Positions 48,088 through 58,018 are shown, counted from the first letter of the stretch. The stretch: DNA of 64,000 nucleotides from Photobacterium piscicola (GCF_900166965.1 NZ_FUZI01000001.1:1240001-1304000); one strand, 5' to 3'. Program-made: numbers and translations. Notes: a model not told the origin generated them from the letters alone.

Positions 48088-48960
48088 TTAATAAGCTTTT
48101 ATATCAAATTTTAATAGCATTCGAGGTAACACATCATCAAGGTTTTGCACATCATTATCATTTAATTCAATGAGATTGAATCCATACTTTGTATACAGAT
48201 CTTGTTTTATTTTCTTACGACTAGCATATTTAGGATCATCTTCTAATCCCCAAAATTCAATATATACCTTGCCAGTTGGAAGATAAAAATCACAATATAA
48301 ATCTTCTTCAATCGGTAATTTTCGCTCATAGGCATGTACTATACCCGCCATATATAGCCAATTATCAATCAGCATTTCAGCTTTAGAGCGAACATAATGA
48401 CCATCAGCGGCACGGTGTTTCGCTTCAAATTTTTGTCTAAAGTTAGATACGGAATTATCGGTACTTTTAACCTCTGCATTTATGCCTGTAATTTCATTAA
48501 CAGAATGCAGTAAACTGCTATTTTTTAGTACTGTTTCATCCCATATTACATAGGGGATACCCGTACGTGAGTCTTCTTTTTGAACACCACCTAATCGAGA
48601 GCCAGATTGACTGACTTTCCAACCTTTTACCGCTTTATTGATCCAGCCTAATTCATCAAGTATTTGGTTTATCTTCTGTGATGATAATTTAAAATGGGTA
48701 CTTATTTGAGTTGCTGATAGTTTTTTCCCATCAAACAATGGCGTAGTAATAATTTCTAATGCTTCAGGCCAAACGATATACTGTCCAAACTGAGATGATT
48801 GTTTATATTCCCCTTGTGCGGCTTTACCAATATCTGTTAACAACCATTCTTTATTATCACGAATAATATAACCAGCTTCAGCTAACTCACTAAATAAATT
48901 CTTAGCAACCAACCCCTTTGCTTTTGCTAACTGCGACGTTGATATTTTAGATGTCATCAT
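48088..48960 (-). CDS. Uncharacterised protein: winged-helix-like N-terminus, PD-(D/E)XK-like C-terminus
   Basis: About 290 residues. The first 120 residues look like two helix-turn-helix-type units (STSQLAKAKGLVAKNLFSELAEAGYI, then LSATQISTHFKLSSQKINQILDELGWI), each followed by a Trp-containing wing. The C-terminal 100 residues carry SKAE (Glu195), CDFYLPTGKVYIEFWG (Asp224, Glu235) and a helix with Lys/Tyr, the spacing of a PD-(D/E)XK nuclease core in which the usual Lys after the second Glu is replaced. I chose the ATG at 48960 with GGTGA upstream; the frame opens 16 codons earlier. No known system genes are adjacent. A DNA-binding nuclease-like role is inference. Confidence 0.6.
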   Translation of the reverse strand: MMTSKISTSQLAKAKGLVAKNLFSELAEAGYIIRDNKEWLLTDIGKAAQGEYKQSSQFGQYIVWPEALEIITTPLFDGKKLSATQISTHFKLSSQKINQILDELGWINKAVKGWKVSQSGSRLGGVQKEDSRTGIPYVIWDETVLKNSSLLHSVNEITGINAEVKSTDNSVSNFRQKFEAKHRAADGHYVRSKAEMLIDNWLYMAGIVHAYERKLPIEEDLYCDFYLPTGKVYIEFWGLEDDPKYASRKKIKQDLYTKYGFNLIELNDNDVQNLDDVLPRMLLKFDIKAY

Positions 48961-49008
48961 ACTCATCACCATAGTTAAATTTATAATAATATTAACTTTA
49001 GTGACCAA

Positions 49009-49300
49009 TAGTTATAAGTAAAAAAATACACTAATGTCACTTTCGACATGCATTCACTATAAAATTAGAGGTGTATCAAAAATATGACTATTTAAAATCC
49101 TAAATAATATGTGTTTTGATAATACATATTATTCCCTGACGCTCACAAATACTCATTCAAGGCCAATGAGTTATCTAATCTCATGCTTTTTACCACCGTT
49201 AATTAATAGATTAAATATAAGCTATCTTATTTAAAATTCACCAACATCAAAATTAAACCTTTATCACACAAATAAATACCCAAAAGGCATTTATTTATAA
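49009..49300. other. AT-rich gene-free stretch upstream of the cellobiose-type PTS operon
   Basis: About 290 bp with no reading frame or repeat I can support; the regulatory sites of the PTS operon follow directly. Confidence 0.5.
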
Positions 49301-49322
49301 AATGGTGATTTTAATCACAAAA
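49301..49322 (+). promoter_or_regulatory. CRP-like binding site of the PTS operon
   Basis: GGTGA-TTTTAA-TCACA (49304-49319) matches TGTGA-N6-TCACA with one mismatch. It lies about 50 bp upstream of the LacI-type operator, typical for a catabolite-controlled sugar operon. Confidence 0.65.
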
Positions 49323-49354
49323 CGTATTCCTTATAAACCTTATTGTAATCGCAA

Positions 49355-49370
49355 ATGAGAGCGCTCTCAT
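49355..49370. promoter_or_regulatory. LacI-family operator palindrome
   Basis: ATGAGAGCGCTCTCAT, a perfect 16-bp palindrome with central CG, the form bound by LacI/PurR-type repressors. Twenty-eight bases upstream of the EIIB start; probable site for the LacI-family protein encoded at 52823. Confidence 0.75.
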
Positions 49371-49398
49371 AACCAATCAAATCACAAAAGGCATTGAA

Positions 49399-49704
49399 AT
49401 GAAAAAGATTTTACTTTGTTGTGCAGCAGGTATGTCAACCAGCATGTTAGTTAAGAAAATGCAACAAGCTGCAGAAGAACGTTCATTAGCAACGATGATT
49501 AATGCTATTTCGATTGCTGATATTGAAGATCATTTACCACAATATGATGTGGTATTACTTGGCCCTCAAGTTAAATATGAACTGGCTCGAATTACAGAAC
49601 TTGCAACACCATTAAATACACCCGTTGCTGTTATTAATATGATGGATTACGGCACCATGCGGGGCGATAAAGTATTAGATACAGCCTTAGCTTTAATTGG
49701 TTAA
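49399..49704 (+). CDS. chbB: PTS EIIB component, lactose/cellobiose family (ChbB/CelA-like)
   Basis: A 101-residue cytoplasmic protein starting KKILLCCAAGMSTSMLVKKMQ; Cys8 in CCAAGMSTS is the phosphorylated cysteine of this EIIB family. AAAGG precedes the ATG. First gene of an operon with the chb order EIIB-EIIC-EIIA-GH4. It passes phosphate from EIIA to the incoming beta-linked disaccharide. Confidence 0.92.
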   Translation: MKKILLCCAAGMSTSMLVKKMQQAAEERSLATMINAISIADIEDHLPQYDVVLLGPQVKYELARITELATPLNTPVAVINMMDYGTMRGDKVLDTALALIG

Positions 49705-49795
49705 TTTATACCTCTTCTTTATTTTTATTATTTTAGTATCAATACAGCACGGCTTATACCGTGCTTGTAGGATTTATTATTGAAAGGAGTTCACT

Positions 49796-51100
49796 ATGGG
49801 CCTTTATGTTTCGATGATGAACATCGTTGAAAATAAAATAGCACCCATTGCAGCTAAAATTGGCGGTCAACGTCATATTATAGCCATTCGTGATGGTTTT
49901 ATTTCAGCCATGCCTTTTTTAATTATTGGCAGCATTATGTTAATTGTTGCTAACCCACCTTTTGATGCTGATACTCAATCATCTTTTGGTCAATGGTGGC
50001 TCCATTTCGCAAAAAGTAATTGGGACATAATTACTATGCCCTATTTTATGACAATGGGGCTCATGGGCATTTTTGTCAGTTTAGGGACCGCATATAGTTT
50101 AGCTAAATCATATAAATTAGATGGCCTAACCGCAGCGATGTTATCATTAACCGCTTTCTTATTGGCTGCCGCACCACAAATTCAAAATAAAATGTCGATG
50201 GACTTTCTTGGTGGTGAAGGGGTATTTACCGCAATAATTTGTGCATTATGGTCTGTTGAGTTAATTCATTTATTAAAAAAATACAACATCACTATCAAAA
50301 TGCCAGAGCAAGTACCACCAGCGATTGCACGTTCATTTGAATTATTGTATCCCGTTATTGGTATTATGATCACGGTGTACCCTATTAGCTTATTCTTACA
50401 AAGCCAATATGGGTTATTACTTCCAGCGGCAATCATGCAACTGTTCCAACCGTTAGTCGCCCTCGGTGACACCCTACCCGCAATCTTAATCGCTTTATTA
50501 ATTGCTAACTTATTATGGTTTGCAGGGATTCACGGTGACAATATTGTAACCGGCCTTCTTAACCCTATATTTATGGCAAACCTTGCCACTAACGCTGCTT
50601 TAATGTCAAAAGGCATGGATACCACGCAAATATTAACCGCCCCTTATTGGTCATTTTATATTTGTGTTGGCGGGTCTGGTTCAACATTAGTCTTAGCATT
50701 TCTTTATCTTCGTAGCCGCTCCATTCATTTACGTACCATTGGTAAACTTAGTGTTATCCCTGCCATCTTTAATATCAATGAACCGCTAATTTTTGGTTCC
50801 CCAGTAGTAATGAACCCATTACTTTTCTTCCCATTAATTATTGTTCCGATGATCAATGCAACTTTGGCTTATTTTGCTCTGCATTTAAATCTCGTTCAAA
50901 AAATGATTGCAATGGCACCATGGACAACGCCTGCTCCTATTGGCGCAATGATTTCAGCTGCTTGGGATTACCGCGCATTTATCTTAGTTATTGTACTGAT
51001 GGTGATTGATACCGTTATTTGGTATCCATTCTTCAAAGCATATGAAAAACAATTAGTTGAACAAGAAATCGACACGACGCCTGCTATGGCTAATGCCTAA
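49796..51100 (+). CDS. chbC: PTS EIIC component, lactose/cellobiose family (ChbC/CelB-like)
   Basis: A 434-residue polytopic protein of the right length for this EIIC family. Landmarks: HIIAIRDGFISAMPFLIIGS, LLWFAGIHGDNIV, and FNINEPLIFGSPVVMNPLLF, which contains the conserved NEP. AAAGGAG precedes the ATG. It transports and phosphorylates cellobiose, chitobiose or a similar beta-disaccharide. Confidence 0.92.
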   Translation: MGLYVSMMNIVENKIAPIAAKIGGQRHIIAIRDGFISAMPFLIIGSIMLIVANPPFDADTQSSFGQWWLHFAKSNWDIITMPYFMTMGLMGIFVSLGTAYSLAKSYKLDGLTAAMLSLTAFLLAAAPQIQNKMSMDFLGGEGVFTAIICALWSVELIHLLKKYNITIKMPEQVPPAIARSFELLYPVIGIMITVYPISLFLQSQYGLLLPAAIMQLFQPLVALGDTLPAILIALLIANLLWFAGIHGDNIVTGLLNPIFMANLATNAALMSKGMDTTQILTAPYWSFYICVGGSGSTLVLAFLYLRSRSIHLRTIGKLSVIPAIFNINEPLIFGSPVVMNPLLFFPLIIVPMINATLAYFALHLNLVQKMIAMAPWTTPAPIGAMISAAWDYRAFILVIVLMVIDTVIWYPFFKAYEKQLVEQEIDTTPAMANA

Positions 51101-51128
51101 GTATTACATTGTTATTAAAGGAAATATC

Positions 51129-51440
51129 ATGGATATCGAACAAACTATTATGGAATTATTGGTCACAGCAGGCAGTGCTCGAAGTGCATCATTAATGGCC
51201 ATTCAAGCCGCAAGAAAAAATGATTTTGAACAAGCACAACATTTCATCGATGAAGCCAAAGCAGCCATTAATCAAGCCCATAAAATTCAAACAAATTTAA
51301 TTGGTCTTGATGAAGGCGAAGGCAAATTAAAAGTGACCTTAATCGTCGTCCATGCTCAGGATCATTTAATGAATGCCATGGTGATTCAAGATTTAGCACA
51401 AGATTTTATTGAATTGTACCGTCGTACTTCTGCTTTATAA
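51129..51440 (+). CDS. chbA: PTS EIIA component, lactose/cellobiose family (ChbA/CelC-like)
   Basis: A 103-residue helical protein, MDIEQTIMELLVTAGSARSASLMAI..., with the active His in VVHAQDHLMNAM and the conserved AHKIQTNLI. I use the ATG at 51129, with AAAGGA upstream; the frame opens earlier inside the EIIC gene. Accepts phosphate from HPr. Confidence 0.92.
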   Translation: MDIEQTIMELLVTAGSARSASLMAIQAARKNDFEQAQHFIDEAKAAINQAHKIQTNLIGLDEGEGKLKVTLIVVHAQDHLMNAMVIQDLAQDFIELYRRTSAL

Positions 51441-51456
51441 GATAAGGAATAACAAC

Positions 51457-52767
51457 ATGAACACAGCAAAAATTGCCATTATTGGTGGCGGCAGCAGTTA
51501 TTCACCTGAACTTATTGAAGGTATTATTCAACGTTGGCAACAAATCCCATTGCATGAGATCGCATTAGTTGATGTTGAAAAAGGCCACAATAAAGTAGAG
51601 ATCATTGCCGCATTAACACGTCGAATGTTAGATCATAATGGGCTCTCAGATGTTACCGTCAGCGTGCATTTTTCCCCAGATGAAGCCATCAAAGGTGCTG
51701 ATTATGTTCTAACCCAATTTAGAGTCGGTCAACTACCTGCACGTGCCGCTGACGAACGATTAGGGCTAAAATATGGATTACTAGGACAAGAGACTACAGG
51801 CGTCGGCGGCTTTGCTAAAGCCTTACGTACTATTCCGGTTATGCTTGATATTGCTAAAAAAGTGGAACTACTCGCGCCAAATGCATGGATCATTAATTTT
51901 ACTAATCCAGCAGGTATTGTTACCGAAGCAGTCTCACGTTATAGCAATGCAAAAATTATTGGATTGTGTAATGTTCCCGTCACTATGCACCATATGATTG
52001 CGACCATGCTGAACGCTGATTATAACGATGTACAGCTGCGTTTTGCGGGTCTTAACCATATGGTCTGGGCACACGAAGTCATATTAAAAGGTGAGAATGT
52101 CACCAACAAAGTGATTGAAATGCTTTGTGATGGTGCTGCACTTACCATGAATAATATTAAAGAAGAACCTTGGTCGCCTGAGTTTTTACGCGCATTAGGA
52201 GCAATTCCATGCCCTTACCATCGTTATTTTTATCAAACACAAACTATGTTACAAGATGAAATAAAACAAGCAGCTAATGAAGGCACACGAGCCGAACAAG
52301 TCATGAAAGTGGAACAAGAGCTATTTGAGTTATATCAAGATCCTAATCTTGATCATAAACCAGAGCAACTAAGCTTCCGTGGTGGTTCATTTTATTCAGA
52401 AGTTGCGATTGAACTTGTTTGTGCTATCCACAATAACTTAGGCACACGATTAGTGGTAAATACCACCAATAATGGTGCAATTATCGGCTTACCTGATGAC
52501 GCCGCCATCGAAACAGATTGTATTATCGATAGCCAAGGCGCTCATCCCTTAGCCTTTGGACATTTACCTGATTCAATGCATGGATTAACCCAACAAATAA
52601 AAGCGTTTGAACGGTTAACTATTGAAGCCGCAGTTCATGGCAATAAAGAAGCGGCATTATTAGCATTAGTCACCAACCCTTTGATTGGCGATGCGCAATT
52701 AGCACAACCTATCTTAGACGACATACTTCGCATTAATGCTCAATACCTACCTCAATTTTCTCACTAA
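51457..52767 (+). CDS. chbF: 6-phospho-beta-glucosidase, GH4 (ChbF/CelF-like)
   Basis: A 436-residue GH4 enzyme. NAD-binding start [17 protein letters not shown], then [16 protein letters not shown] (Cys171) and GLNHMVW (His201), the manganese ligands of the family. GH4 enzymes cleave phosphorylated disaccharides by an NAD-dependent oxidation/elimination route. The ATG at 51457 is supported by AAGGA and follows the EIIA stop by 16 bp. It hydrolyses the product of the adjacent PTS. Confidence 0.93.
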   Translation: MNTAKIAIIGGGSSYSPELIEGIIQRWQQIPLHEIALVDVEKGHNKVEIIAALTRRMLDHNGLSDVTVSVHFSPDEAIKGADYVLTQFRVGQLPARAADERLGLKYGLLGQETTGVGGFAKALRTIPVMLDIAKKVELLAPNAWIINFTNPAGIVTEAVSRYSNAKIIGLCNVPVTMHHMIATMLNADYNDVQLRFAGLNHMVWAHEVILKGENVTNKVIEMLCDGAALTMNNIKEEPWSPEFLRALGAIPCPYHRYFYQTQTMLQDEIKQAANEGTRAEQVMKVEQELFELYQDPNLDHKPEQLSFRGGSFYSEVAIELVCAIHNNLGTRLVVNTTNNGAIIGLPDDAAIETDCIIDSQGAHPLAFGHLPDSMHGLTQQIKAFERLTIEAAVHGNKEAALLALVTNPLIGDAQLAQPILDDILRINAQYLPQFSH

Positions 52768-52775
52768 CGATATGT

Positions 52776-52806
52776 ATAGGAATGGCTTATTATGAGTCAT
52801 TCCTAT
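52776..52806 (+). promoter_or_regulatory. Intercistronic hairpin between GH4 gene and lacI-type gene
   Basis: ATAGGAATGGCT / AGTCATTCCTAT, a 12-bp stem with one G-U pair and a 7-base loop; only a weak T-rich tail. Probably attenuates read-through into the regulator gene or protects the upstream mRNA. Confidence 0.5.
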
Positions 52807-52822
52807 TTAAAAGAGATAATTT

Positions 52823-53809
52823 ATGGTTACATTAGAAAATGTTGCAGCCCATGCAGGCGTTTCTCGCGCAACAGTATCGCGAGTAGTAAATGGTGACAGT
52901 AACGTTAAACTTGCTACTCGCCAACGAATAGAACAAGCAATTAGCGATCTTGGCTACAGCCCTAACCCTGCCGCTCGTGCGTTAGCATCCAGTCAAAGCC
53001 AAACCTTAGGCTTAGTCACTACCTCCTATCTTGGTGGTTTCTTTGGCATGTTAATGAATAATGTCCAAACAGAAGCCGATAAAAGCCATAAACAATTACT
53101 TGTCACACAAGGGGGAGGAACCGCAGCCAATGAGCTCAAAGCGATCACTAAATTATATAACATGCGCTGTGATGGTTTAATATTACATGTGCGTTGTATG
53201 ACTGATCAGCAACTTATCGATTTATCGCAAACACATGCTTTTATTTTATTAGATCGACTCGTAATGGGCCTAGAAGCTCGCTGTATTAGCTTTGATCATC
53301 ACTTAGCTAGCACACTCGCTACCCAATTTCTTATCCAACATGGTCATCGTCATATTGCTTGCATTAGTGGATCACAAACTCGCACCTCCAGTCGATTACG
53401 CTATCAAGGATTTATCGATACTATGGCGGCTGCAAAACTAACACCTATCGCCTGTATTTCAGGTCAATATGATTTACCTAGTGGCTATGATGCGTGCAAT
53501 CAATTGCTTCAACAGCCTCTACGGCCAAGTGCGATTTATTGTTGTAACGAAGAAATGGCGTTGGGGGCATTATTGGCGATATCTGAATATGGGTTACGCA
53601 TTCCTGATGATATTTCATTAATTTGCTATGACAGTGGCGAACGAGCAGCATTTATTTCACCCAAATTAACCAGTCTTCATTTTCCTATTGCAGAAATGGC
53701 AACCATGGCAACAAAATTATTAATTAATCCAACCCGCATATGTGCTGCTTTTGAGCCTACTATTATTGATCGGGGCTCAGTGAAATGTCTTCCGCTATCA
53801 ACGAATTAA
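52823..53809 (+). CDS. LacI-family transcriptional regulator of the cellobiose-type operon
   Basis: A 328-residue LacI-family protein. VTLENVAAHAGVSRATVSRVVNGDSNV at the N-terminus is the helix-turn-helix, followed by the hinge (NPAARALAS) and a periplasmic-binding-like effector domain. Last gene of the PTS operon, 55 bp after the GH4 gene. It most likely represses the operon from the palindrome at 49355. E. coli chb uses an AraC-type ChbR instead. Confidence 0.9.
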   Translation: MVTLENVAAHAGVSRATVSRVVNGDSNVKLATRQRIEQAISDLGYSPNPAARALASSQSQTLGLVTTSYLGGFFGMLMNNVQTEADKSHKQLLVTQGGGTAANELKAITKLYNMRCDGLILHVRCMTDQQLIDLSQTHAFILLDRLVMGLEARCISFDHHLASTLATQFLIQHGHRHIACISGSQTRTSSRLRYQGFIDTMAAAKLTPIACISGQYDLPSGYDACNQLLQQPLRPSAIYCCNEEMALGALLAISEYGLRIPDDISLICYDSGERAAFISPKLTSLHFPIAEMATMATKLLINPTRICAAFEPTIIDRGSVKCLPLSTN

Positions 53810-53825
53810 TCAGACAACCTCTTAA

Positions 53826-53866
53826 ATAAAAAGCAGTAATAATAAACTATTACTGCTTTTTTATTT
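53826..53866. terminator. Bidirectional terminator after the PTS operon
   Basis: AAAGCAGTAATA / TATTACTGCTTTTTT with a short loop; A- and T-runs on both sides. Confidence 0.8.
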
Positions 53867-53880
53867 AATCCATCAATGGC

Positions 53881-54885
53881 TTATTTATCAATAGTAAAAG
53901 TAAAGAATTGACTGGTGCCATTATCATTGTCACTCACGATGTAACCACTCGCTTTTTTATTTGTTTGGGTTTCAATCGCAATAGATTCCGCTTTTGTAAT
54001 AATCGCTTTACCGTTATTTTTCAGCTCTTTAGTATAGCCAGTTAAATCAATTGATGATTTATTTGCTAAGGCTTTCAATGGTAATACACCAACAAAACTC
54101 CCCTGAATCGCGCCATCGCTGATGCTGCTATTATTATTACCTTCAACGGATGCAGTAAACAGCATGCTATCAGCATCTTTCCAATAATCGGCACCAGAGA
54201 AGCAAGCCTGTACACCATTAATTTTAGGCAATTGAACTTGATATACTTTTAAAGAAGGCAATGCTTGCGTTTTACCTTCTAAATAAGACATTAATTCATT
54301 TTTATCCATTGTGAAAATGGCATTTTTACCCTCATTACCTCTATTAAAGATAAAGATTTCATTACCAGTGCTCGCAATACCTTCAATATTGATTTTTTCT
54401 TGTTGAGTAAAGTTTGCTGCTTTATGCAGTTGAGCATATAAGTTAGACAGTGACAGTTTTTGATTTTCACCGCCATTGACAGGCATCAAATAAGCTTGCT
54501 CACGTAATACGGCTTTACTACCAGAACCCATCACTAAGTAATAAGGCTTATTAAGGTAATTAACCATTGTCATTGATTCAAAATCAGGCTTTATTTTGTA
54601 ATTAATACGATTTTGTTCATTAACAGGAAAATGCTCAATCAATGTTTTGTTATTAATTTTAAAATCGTTATTAACACTAAATAGCCAAGGTGAATCATCA
54701 CCTACAACCATGATTTTACCATTATTCACAACCATGCCAGAACCTGAAGAAAGATTATGATTAATGGTTGAATTCGCAATATCAAATGTAAATGAATGCG
54801 ATGAATCAGCTGATGGTGAACAACCTGTAACAAGTAATGTTAGAGCGCTAAGAATACTAACTGTTGCTATTTTTTTGATATTCAT
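53881..54885 (-). CDS. Lipoprotein, possible beta-propeller, unknown function
   Basis: A 334-residue protein with a lipoprotein signal (VTGC, Cys22). The mature part has repeated beta-rich blocks with glycine-rich turns (SSGSGMVVNNGKIMVVGDDSPWLFSV, NIEGIASTGNEIFIFNRGNEGKNAIFTM, TKAESIAIETQ), suggesting a propeller. I do not recognise a characterised family. Converges on the LacI-type gene. AT-rich like its surroundings. Confidence 0.6.
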   Translation of the reverse strand: MNIKKIATVSILSALTLLVTGCSPSADSSHSFTFDIANSTINHNLSSGSGMVVNNGKIMVVGDDSPWLFSVNNDFKINNKTLIEHFPVNEQNRINYKIKPDFESMTMVNYLNKPYYLVMGSGSKAVLREQAYLMPVNGGENQKLSLSNLYAQLHKAANFTQQEKINIEGIASTGNEIFIFNRGNEGKNAIFTMDKNELMSYLEGKTQALPSLKVYQVQLPKINGVQACFSGADYWKDADSMLFTASVEGNNNSSISDGAIQGSFVGVLPLKALANKSSIDLTGYTKELKNNGKAIITKAESIAIETQTNKKASGYIVSDNDNGTSQFFTFTIDK

Positions 54886-55258
54886 TGGTATTTACACATT
54901 GAAATATTTGAGAGTAAAAAAATATTACGCTCATAATTCTAGCAAAAAAAGATATGCAAACATATATTCTATAAAACGCACTATAAAATAGCTTTAAAAT
55001 TTAGTAATAAGCAAAATTTTAATACTAAAAATAATAATTGTATCTATATTATGTTTTGTTAATTAATTGAATTTTAAAAATATTATTGTTATCAATGCCA
55101 ATATATTCACAAATAAACCCGATTATCAGTATAAATATTCTTTCTGGTTCTATTTTTATTCAATCCGTTTATTTTTAATACAACCAGAGATTTATCACCA
55201 AAAATAGATCTATATTGCGATGTTTTTTATCATTATAAAATGTATAAACGCCAACAAT
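54886..55258. other. Very AT-rich gene-free stretch
   Basis: About 370 bp with no reading frame, repeat or site I can support beyond the promoter expected for the leftward lipoprotein gene. Confidence 0.5.
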
Positions 55259-55296
55259 AAAAAGAGTAACCATAATAAATGGTTACTCTTTTTTAT
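55259..55296 (-). terminator. Terminator of the efflux operon
   Basis: AAAAAGAGTAACCA / TGGTTACTCTTTTTT, perfect 14-bp arms, 7-base loop. Confidence 0.85.
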
Positions 55297-55327
55297 AGGA
55301 TCTTCGTATAACGGTTACCCTAAATAA

Positions 55328-56815
55328 TTAATGACGCACCGGTTTTGCTAGCCATACTAATGGAATCAGTAATAAACATAAGATCCCTGACAACCAAAAT
55401 AAATCGACCGTTGACATCATATAGGATTGCCGAGTAATGACATTATTCACCGCATCAAGGTTATTGCCCATTGAATGAATAAACTGACTGACTTGATGAT
55501 TAGCAACCGTAAATCCTTCTGCAATACGTGAATGGTGAAATTCCATTCGTTGATCCCACATCGTAGTAACAATTGATGATGAAAAACTACCAAATAAAGT
55601 CCGGAAGAATGTTGATAACGCGACCGCATTGGCTATTTGATCAGGTTTAACACTATTTACAATTAAATTTTGCAGTGGCACAAAAAAAGCCAACGTTGCC
55701 GCACCCTGAATCAATTGTGGCATCATAATATAATCAAATGAAGCCGCTAAATTATAAGTGCTTCGCCAAAATCCAACCACAGAAAAAATCAAAAATGCAT
55801 AAGTTAAAATATAACGAATATCTATTTTTTGAACTAATTTACCAATAATAGGCGCACTCACAACCGCTAAAATACCGACGGGTGCTGTCGCATAACCTGA
55901 CCATGACGCGGTATATCCCATCACCCCTTGTAACCACAGCGGTAACAATACTGTAGAGCCAAAGTAAACCATATACCCTAAGCTCATCACAATGACCGCA
56001 ATCGTGAAATTTCGTTGGGTAAAGAAGCGAAAATTTACCACCGGGTTATCATGATACCATTCCCAAATGATCATACAGCCCCAAGAGAGAACAGCGACAA
56101 ATGTTAATCCTAGAATTAAATTAGATTGGAACCAGTCATGATCTTTACCTAAATCAAGCATCATTTGTAGGCTACCCGCCGCCACTACTAATAGCCCAAT
56201 TCCCATATAATCGACGCTTTCACGTTGGATTTTTGTTTCTTTACCTTTGAGTAGAAAAAACACTAACGCACTCGCAATAATACCGATAGGGGCATTAATG
56301 AAAAATATCCATGACCACGAGTAATTATCAGTTAGCACACCACCTAAAATTGGCCCCATAATGGGTGCAACAACAACCGTCATTGACCATAACGACATCG
56401 CTAAACCGTGTTTTTCTCTGGGGAAATTTCGCAATAAAATACTTTGTGATAACGGTGCTATCGACCCAGAAATAGCCCCTTGAATCACGCGGAAAAAAAT
56501 CAACATTTCAATACTGCTCGACATGCCACATAGCATCGATGCAATAACAAACCCCATAGTAGCAAAGATAAATAATTTTACTTCACCAAAACGACGACTT
56601 AAAAACCCCGTCATTGGCATTGATATCGCATTTGCAGCACCAAACGCGGTGATCACCCAAATACCTTGATCGGTTGATACACCAAGATTACCCGCAATAG
56701 TTGGAATCGCGACATTGGCAATTGATGTATCTAAAATCATCATGAAAGTTGCCATTGATGTCGCTAAGGTAATCAATAGCAGTTTAACGCCTTTTAGTGG
56801 CACAGATTCATTCAT
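55328..56815 (-). CDS. DHA2-family MFS multidrug transporter (EmrB-like)
   Basis: A 495-residue transporter with about 14 helices. ILDTSIANVAIPTIAG (motif D1) and GFLSRRFGEVKLF (motif A) at the N-terminus, and APIMGPILGG (motif C), are typical of DHA2 drug/H+ antiporters. It follows the EmrA-like adaptor gene by 8 bp. With the adaptor and the TolC-like lipoprotein it should form a tripartite pump across both membranes. Confidence 0.9.
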   Translation of the reverse strand: MNESVPLKGVKLLLITLATSMATFMMILDTSIANVAIPTIAGNLGVSTDQGIWVITAFGAANAISMPMTGFLSRRFGEVKLFIFATMGFVIASMLCGMSSSIEMLIFFRVIQGAISGSIAPLSQSILLRNFPREKHGLAMSLWSMTVVVAPIMGPILGGVLTDNYSWSWIFFINAPIGIIASALVFFLLKGKETKIQRESVDYMGIGLLVVAAGSLQMMLDLGKDHDWFQSNLILGLTFVAVLSWGCMIIWEWYHDNPVVNFRFFTQRNFTIAVIVMSLGYMVYFGSTVLLPLWLQGVMGYTASWSGYATAPVGILAVVSAPIIGKLVQKIDIRYILTYAFLIFSVVGFWRSTYNLAASFDYIMMPQLIQGAATLAFFVPLQNLIVNSVKPDQIANAVALSTFFRTLFGSFSSSIVTTMWDQRMEFHHSRIAEGFTVANHQVSQFIHSMGNNLDAVNNVITRQSYMMSTVDLFWLSGILCLLLIPLVWLAKPVRH

Positions 56816-56823
56816 TACATCAC

Positions 56824-57984
56824 CTAAGCTTTAATAAGGCGGTTAACAAATGTCTCTACTTTGTTATCAACAACAGCCAAGCGTTCGTTCGTGGTCTTCT
56901 GTGCACTTTCATTGGCGGTAAACACAGCATAATCAAACGGTTTCGTCACTGTCGTTTTGGTGTCAACGGTCACTGTCATTGACATACCAACACGTAATGG
57001 ATGTTGTTTAATTTGTTGTGAATCAATGTAGATACGGACAGGTACACGTTGAATAATTTTAATCCAGTTACCCGTCGCATTTTGAGCAGGAATTGCTGAA
57101 AATGCACTACCCGTACCAGCGCCAATACCCGCTACAACACCGCTATAGGTATATTTATCACCATAAAGATCAGACTTAATGGTAACGGGTTGTCCTGGCT
57201 GCATATTATGTAGCTGTGTTTCTTTAAAATTAGCTTCAACCCAAACATTATCTAATGGCACGATAGTCATTAGTGCTTGGCCTGCTTGAATTTGTTGACC
57301 CACTTGCACACTACGATTAACAACCATACCGCCTTTAGGCGCATAGATAGTGGCATTTTGTTGATCAAGGTAAACATGACGTAATTGCGCAATCGCCATT
57401 TGAACTTGAGGATTATCTAAAATGTTTTCTTGCGGCAATAATGTTTGTAGCGCTTGTAATTGTTTATTTAATGCAATTAAGTTTTGCTCTTTAATCATGA
57501 CCGTATTTTTAGCATGCGATAACACTTCAGCTAATACTGAGCCATCTTTATCGCCCCCAATTCGACGCTTATAATCTTGCTTCGCTTGGGCTAACATAAC
57601 TTTTTCTGCTGCTATTTGTGCTTTTAACTGCGCTATTTTCAAATAATTACTTTGTACATCGCGAACCGTATTTTTAAGGTTAGCTTCCGCTTGTTGTTGC
57701 TTTAATAACAATGGATTACGATTCAAGGTGACAAGCTGCGCACCTTGCTTAACTTGTTGAGTATCATCAACGTTGATGGCATTAACCGTGCCAGCCTCTT
57801 GTGCCGTGATCATTATTCGCTGGCCTGCAACATAAGCATCATCTGTACTTTGTGAGGTAGTCGGCATTAATAAATACGCAGCGCCTGCTGCTGCAATAAC
57901 AATAAGCACAAAAACACTCATAATAGTATTGCGCTTTTTTTTAGAAGTAGAATTAAGCGGTTGATTTGTCATATTGAATCTCAT
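56824..57984 (-). CDS. Membrane-fusion protein (EmrA/HlyD family)
   Basis: About 386 residues. One N-terminal membrane helix (IMSVFVLIVIAAAGAAYLL), then the lipoyl half-motif DDAYVAGQRIMITAQEAGTV, a long coiled-coil hairpin (about 110-215) and the second half KGGMVVNRSVQVGQQIQAGQ. This is the periplasmic adaptor of an EmrAB-type pump. Start is uncertain: ATG at 57984 or 57972, both with weak ribosome binding sites; an upstream opening of the frame enters the OMF gene. Confidence 0.88.
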   Translation of the reverse strand: MRFNMTNQPLNSTSKKKRNTIMSVFVLIVIAAAGAAYLLMPTTSQSTDDAYVAGQRIMITAQEAGTVNAINVDDTQQVKQGAQLVTLNRNPLLLKQQQAEANLKNTVRDVQSNYLKIAQLKAQIAAEKVMLAQAKQDYKRRIGGDKDGSVLAEVLSHAKNTVMIKEQNLIALNKQLQALQTLLPQENILDNPQVQMAIAQLRHVYLDQQNATIYAPKGGMVVNRSVQVGQQIQAGQALMTIVPLDNVWVEANFKETQLHNMQPGQPVTIKSDLYGDKYTYSGVVAGIGAGTGSAFSAIPAQNATGNWIKIIQRVPVRIYIDSQQIKQHPLRVGMSMTVTVDTKTTVTKPFDYAVFTANESAQKTTNERLAVVDNKVETFVNRLIKA

Positions 57985-58018
57985 CTTATTTATTGTGCTA
58001 GGTGACGGTAGTTTATTG

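Noticed and set aside
48088-48960. Phage antirepressor or prophage remnant
   Set aside because: The N-terminus is helix-turn-helix-like, but no integrase, structural phage gene or att repeat is nearby and the base composition does not change.
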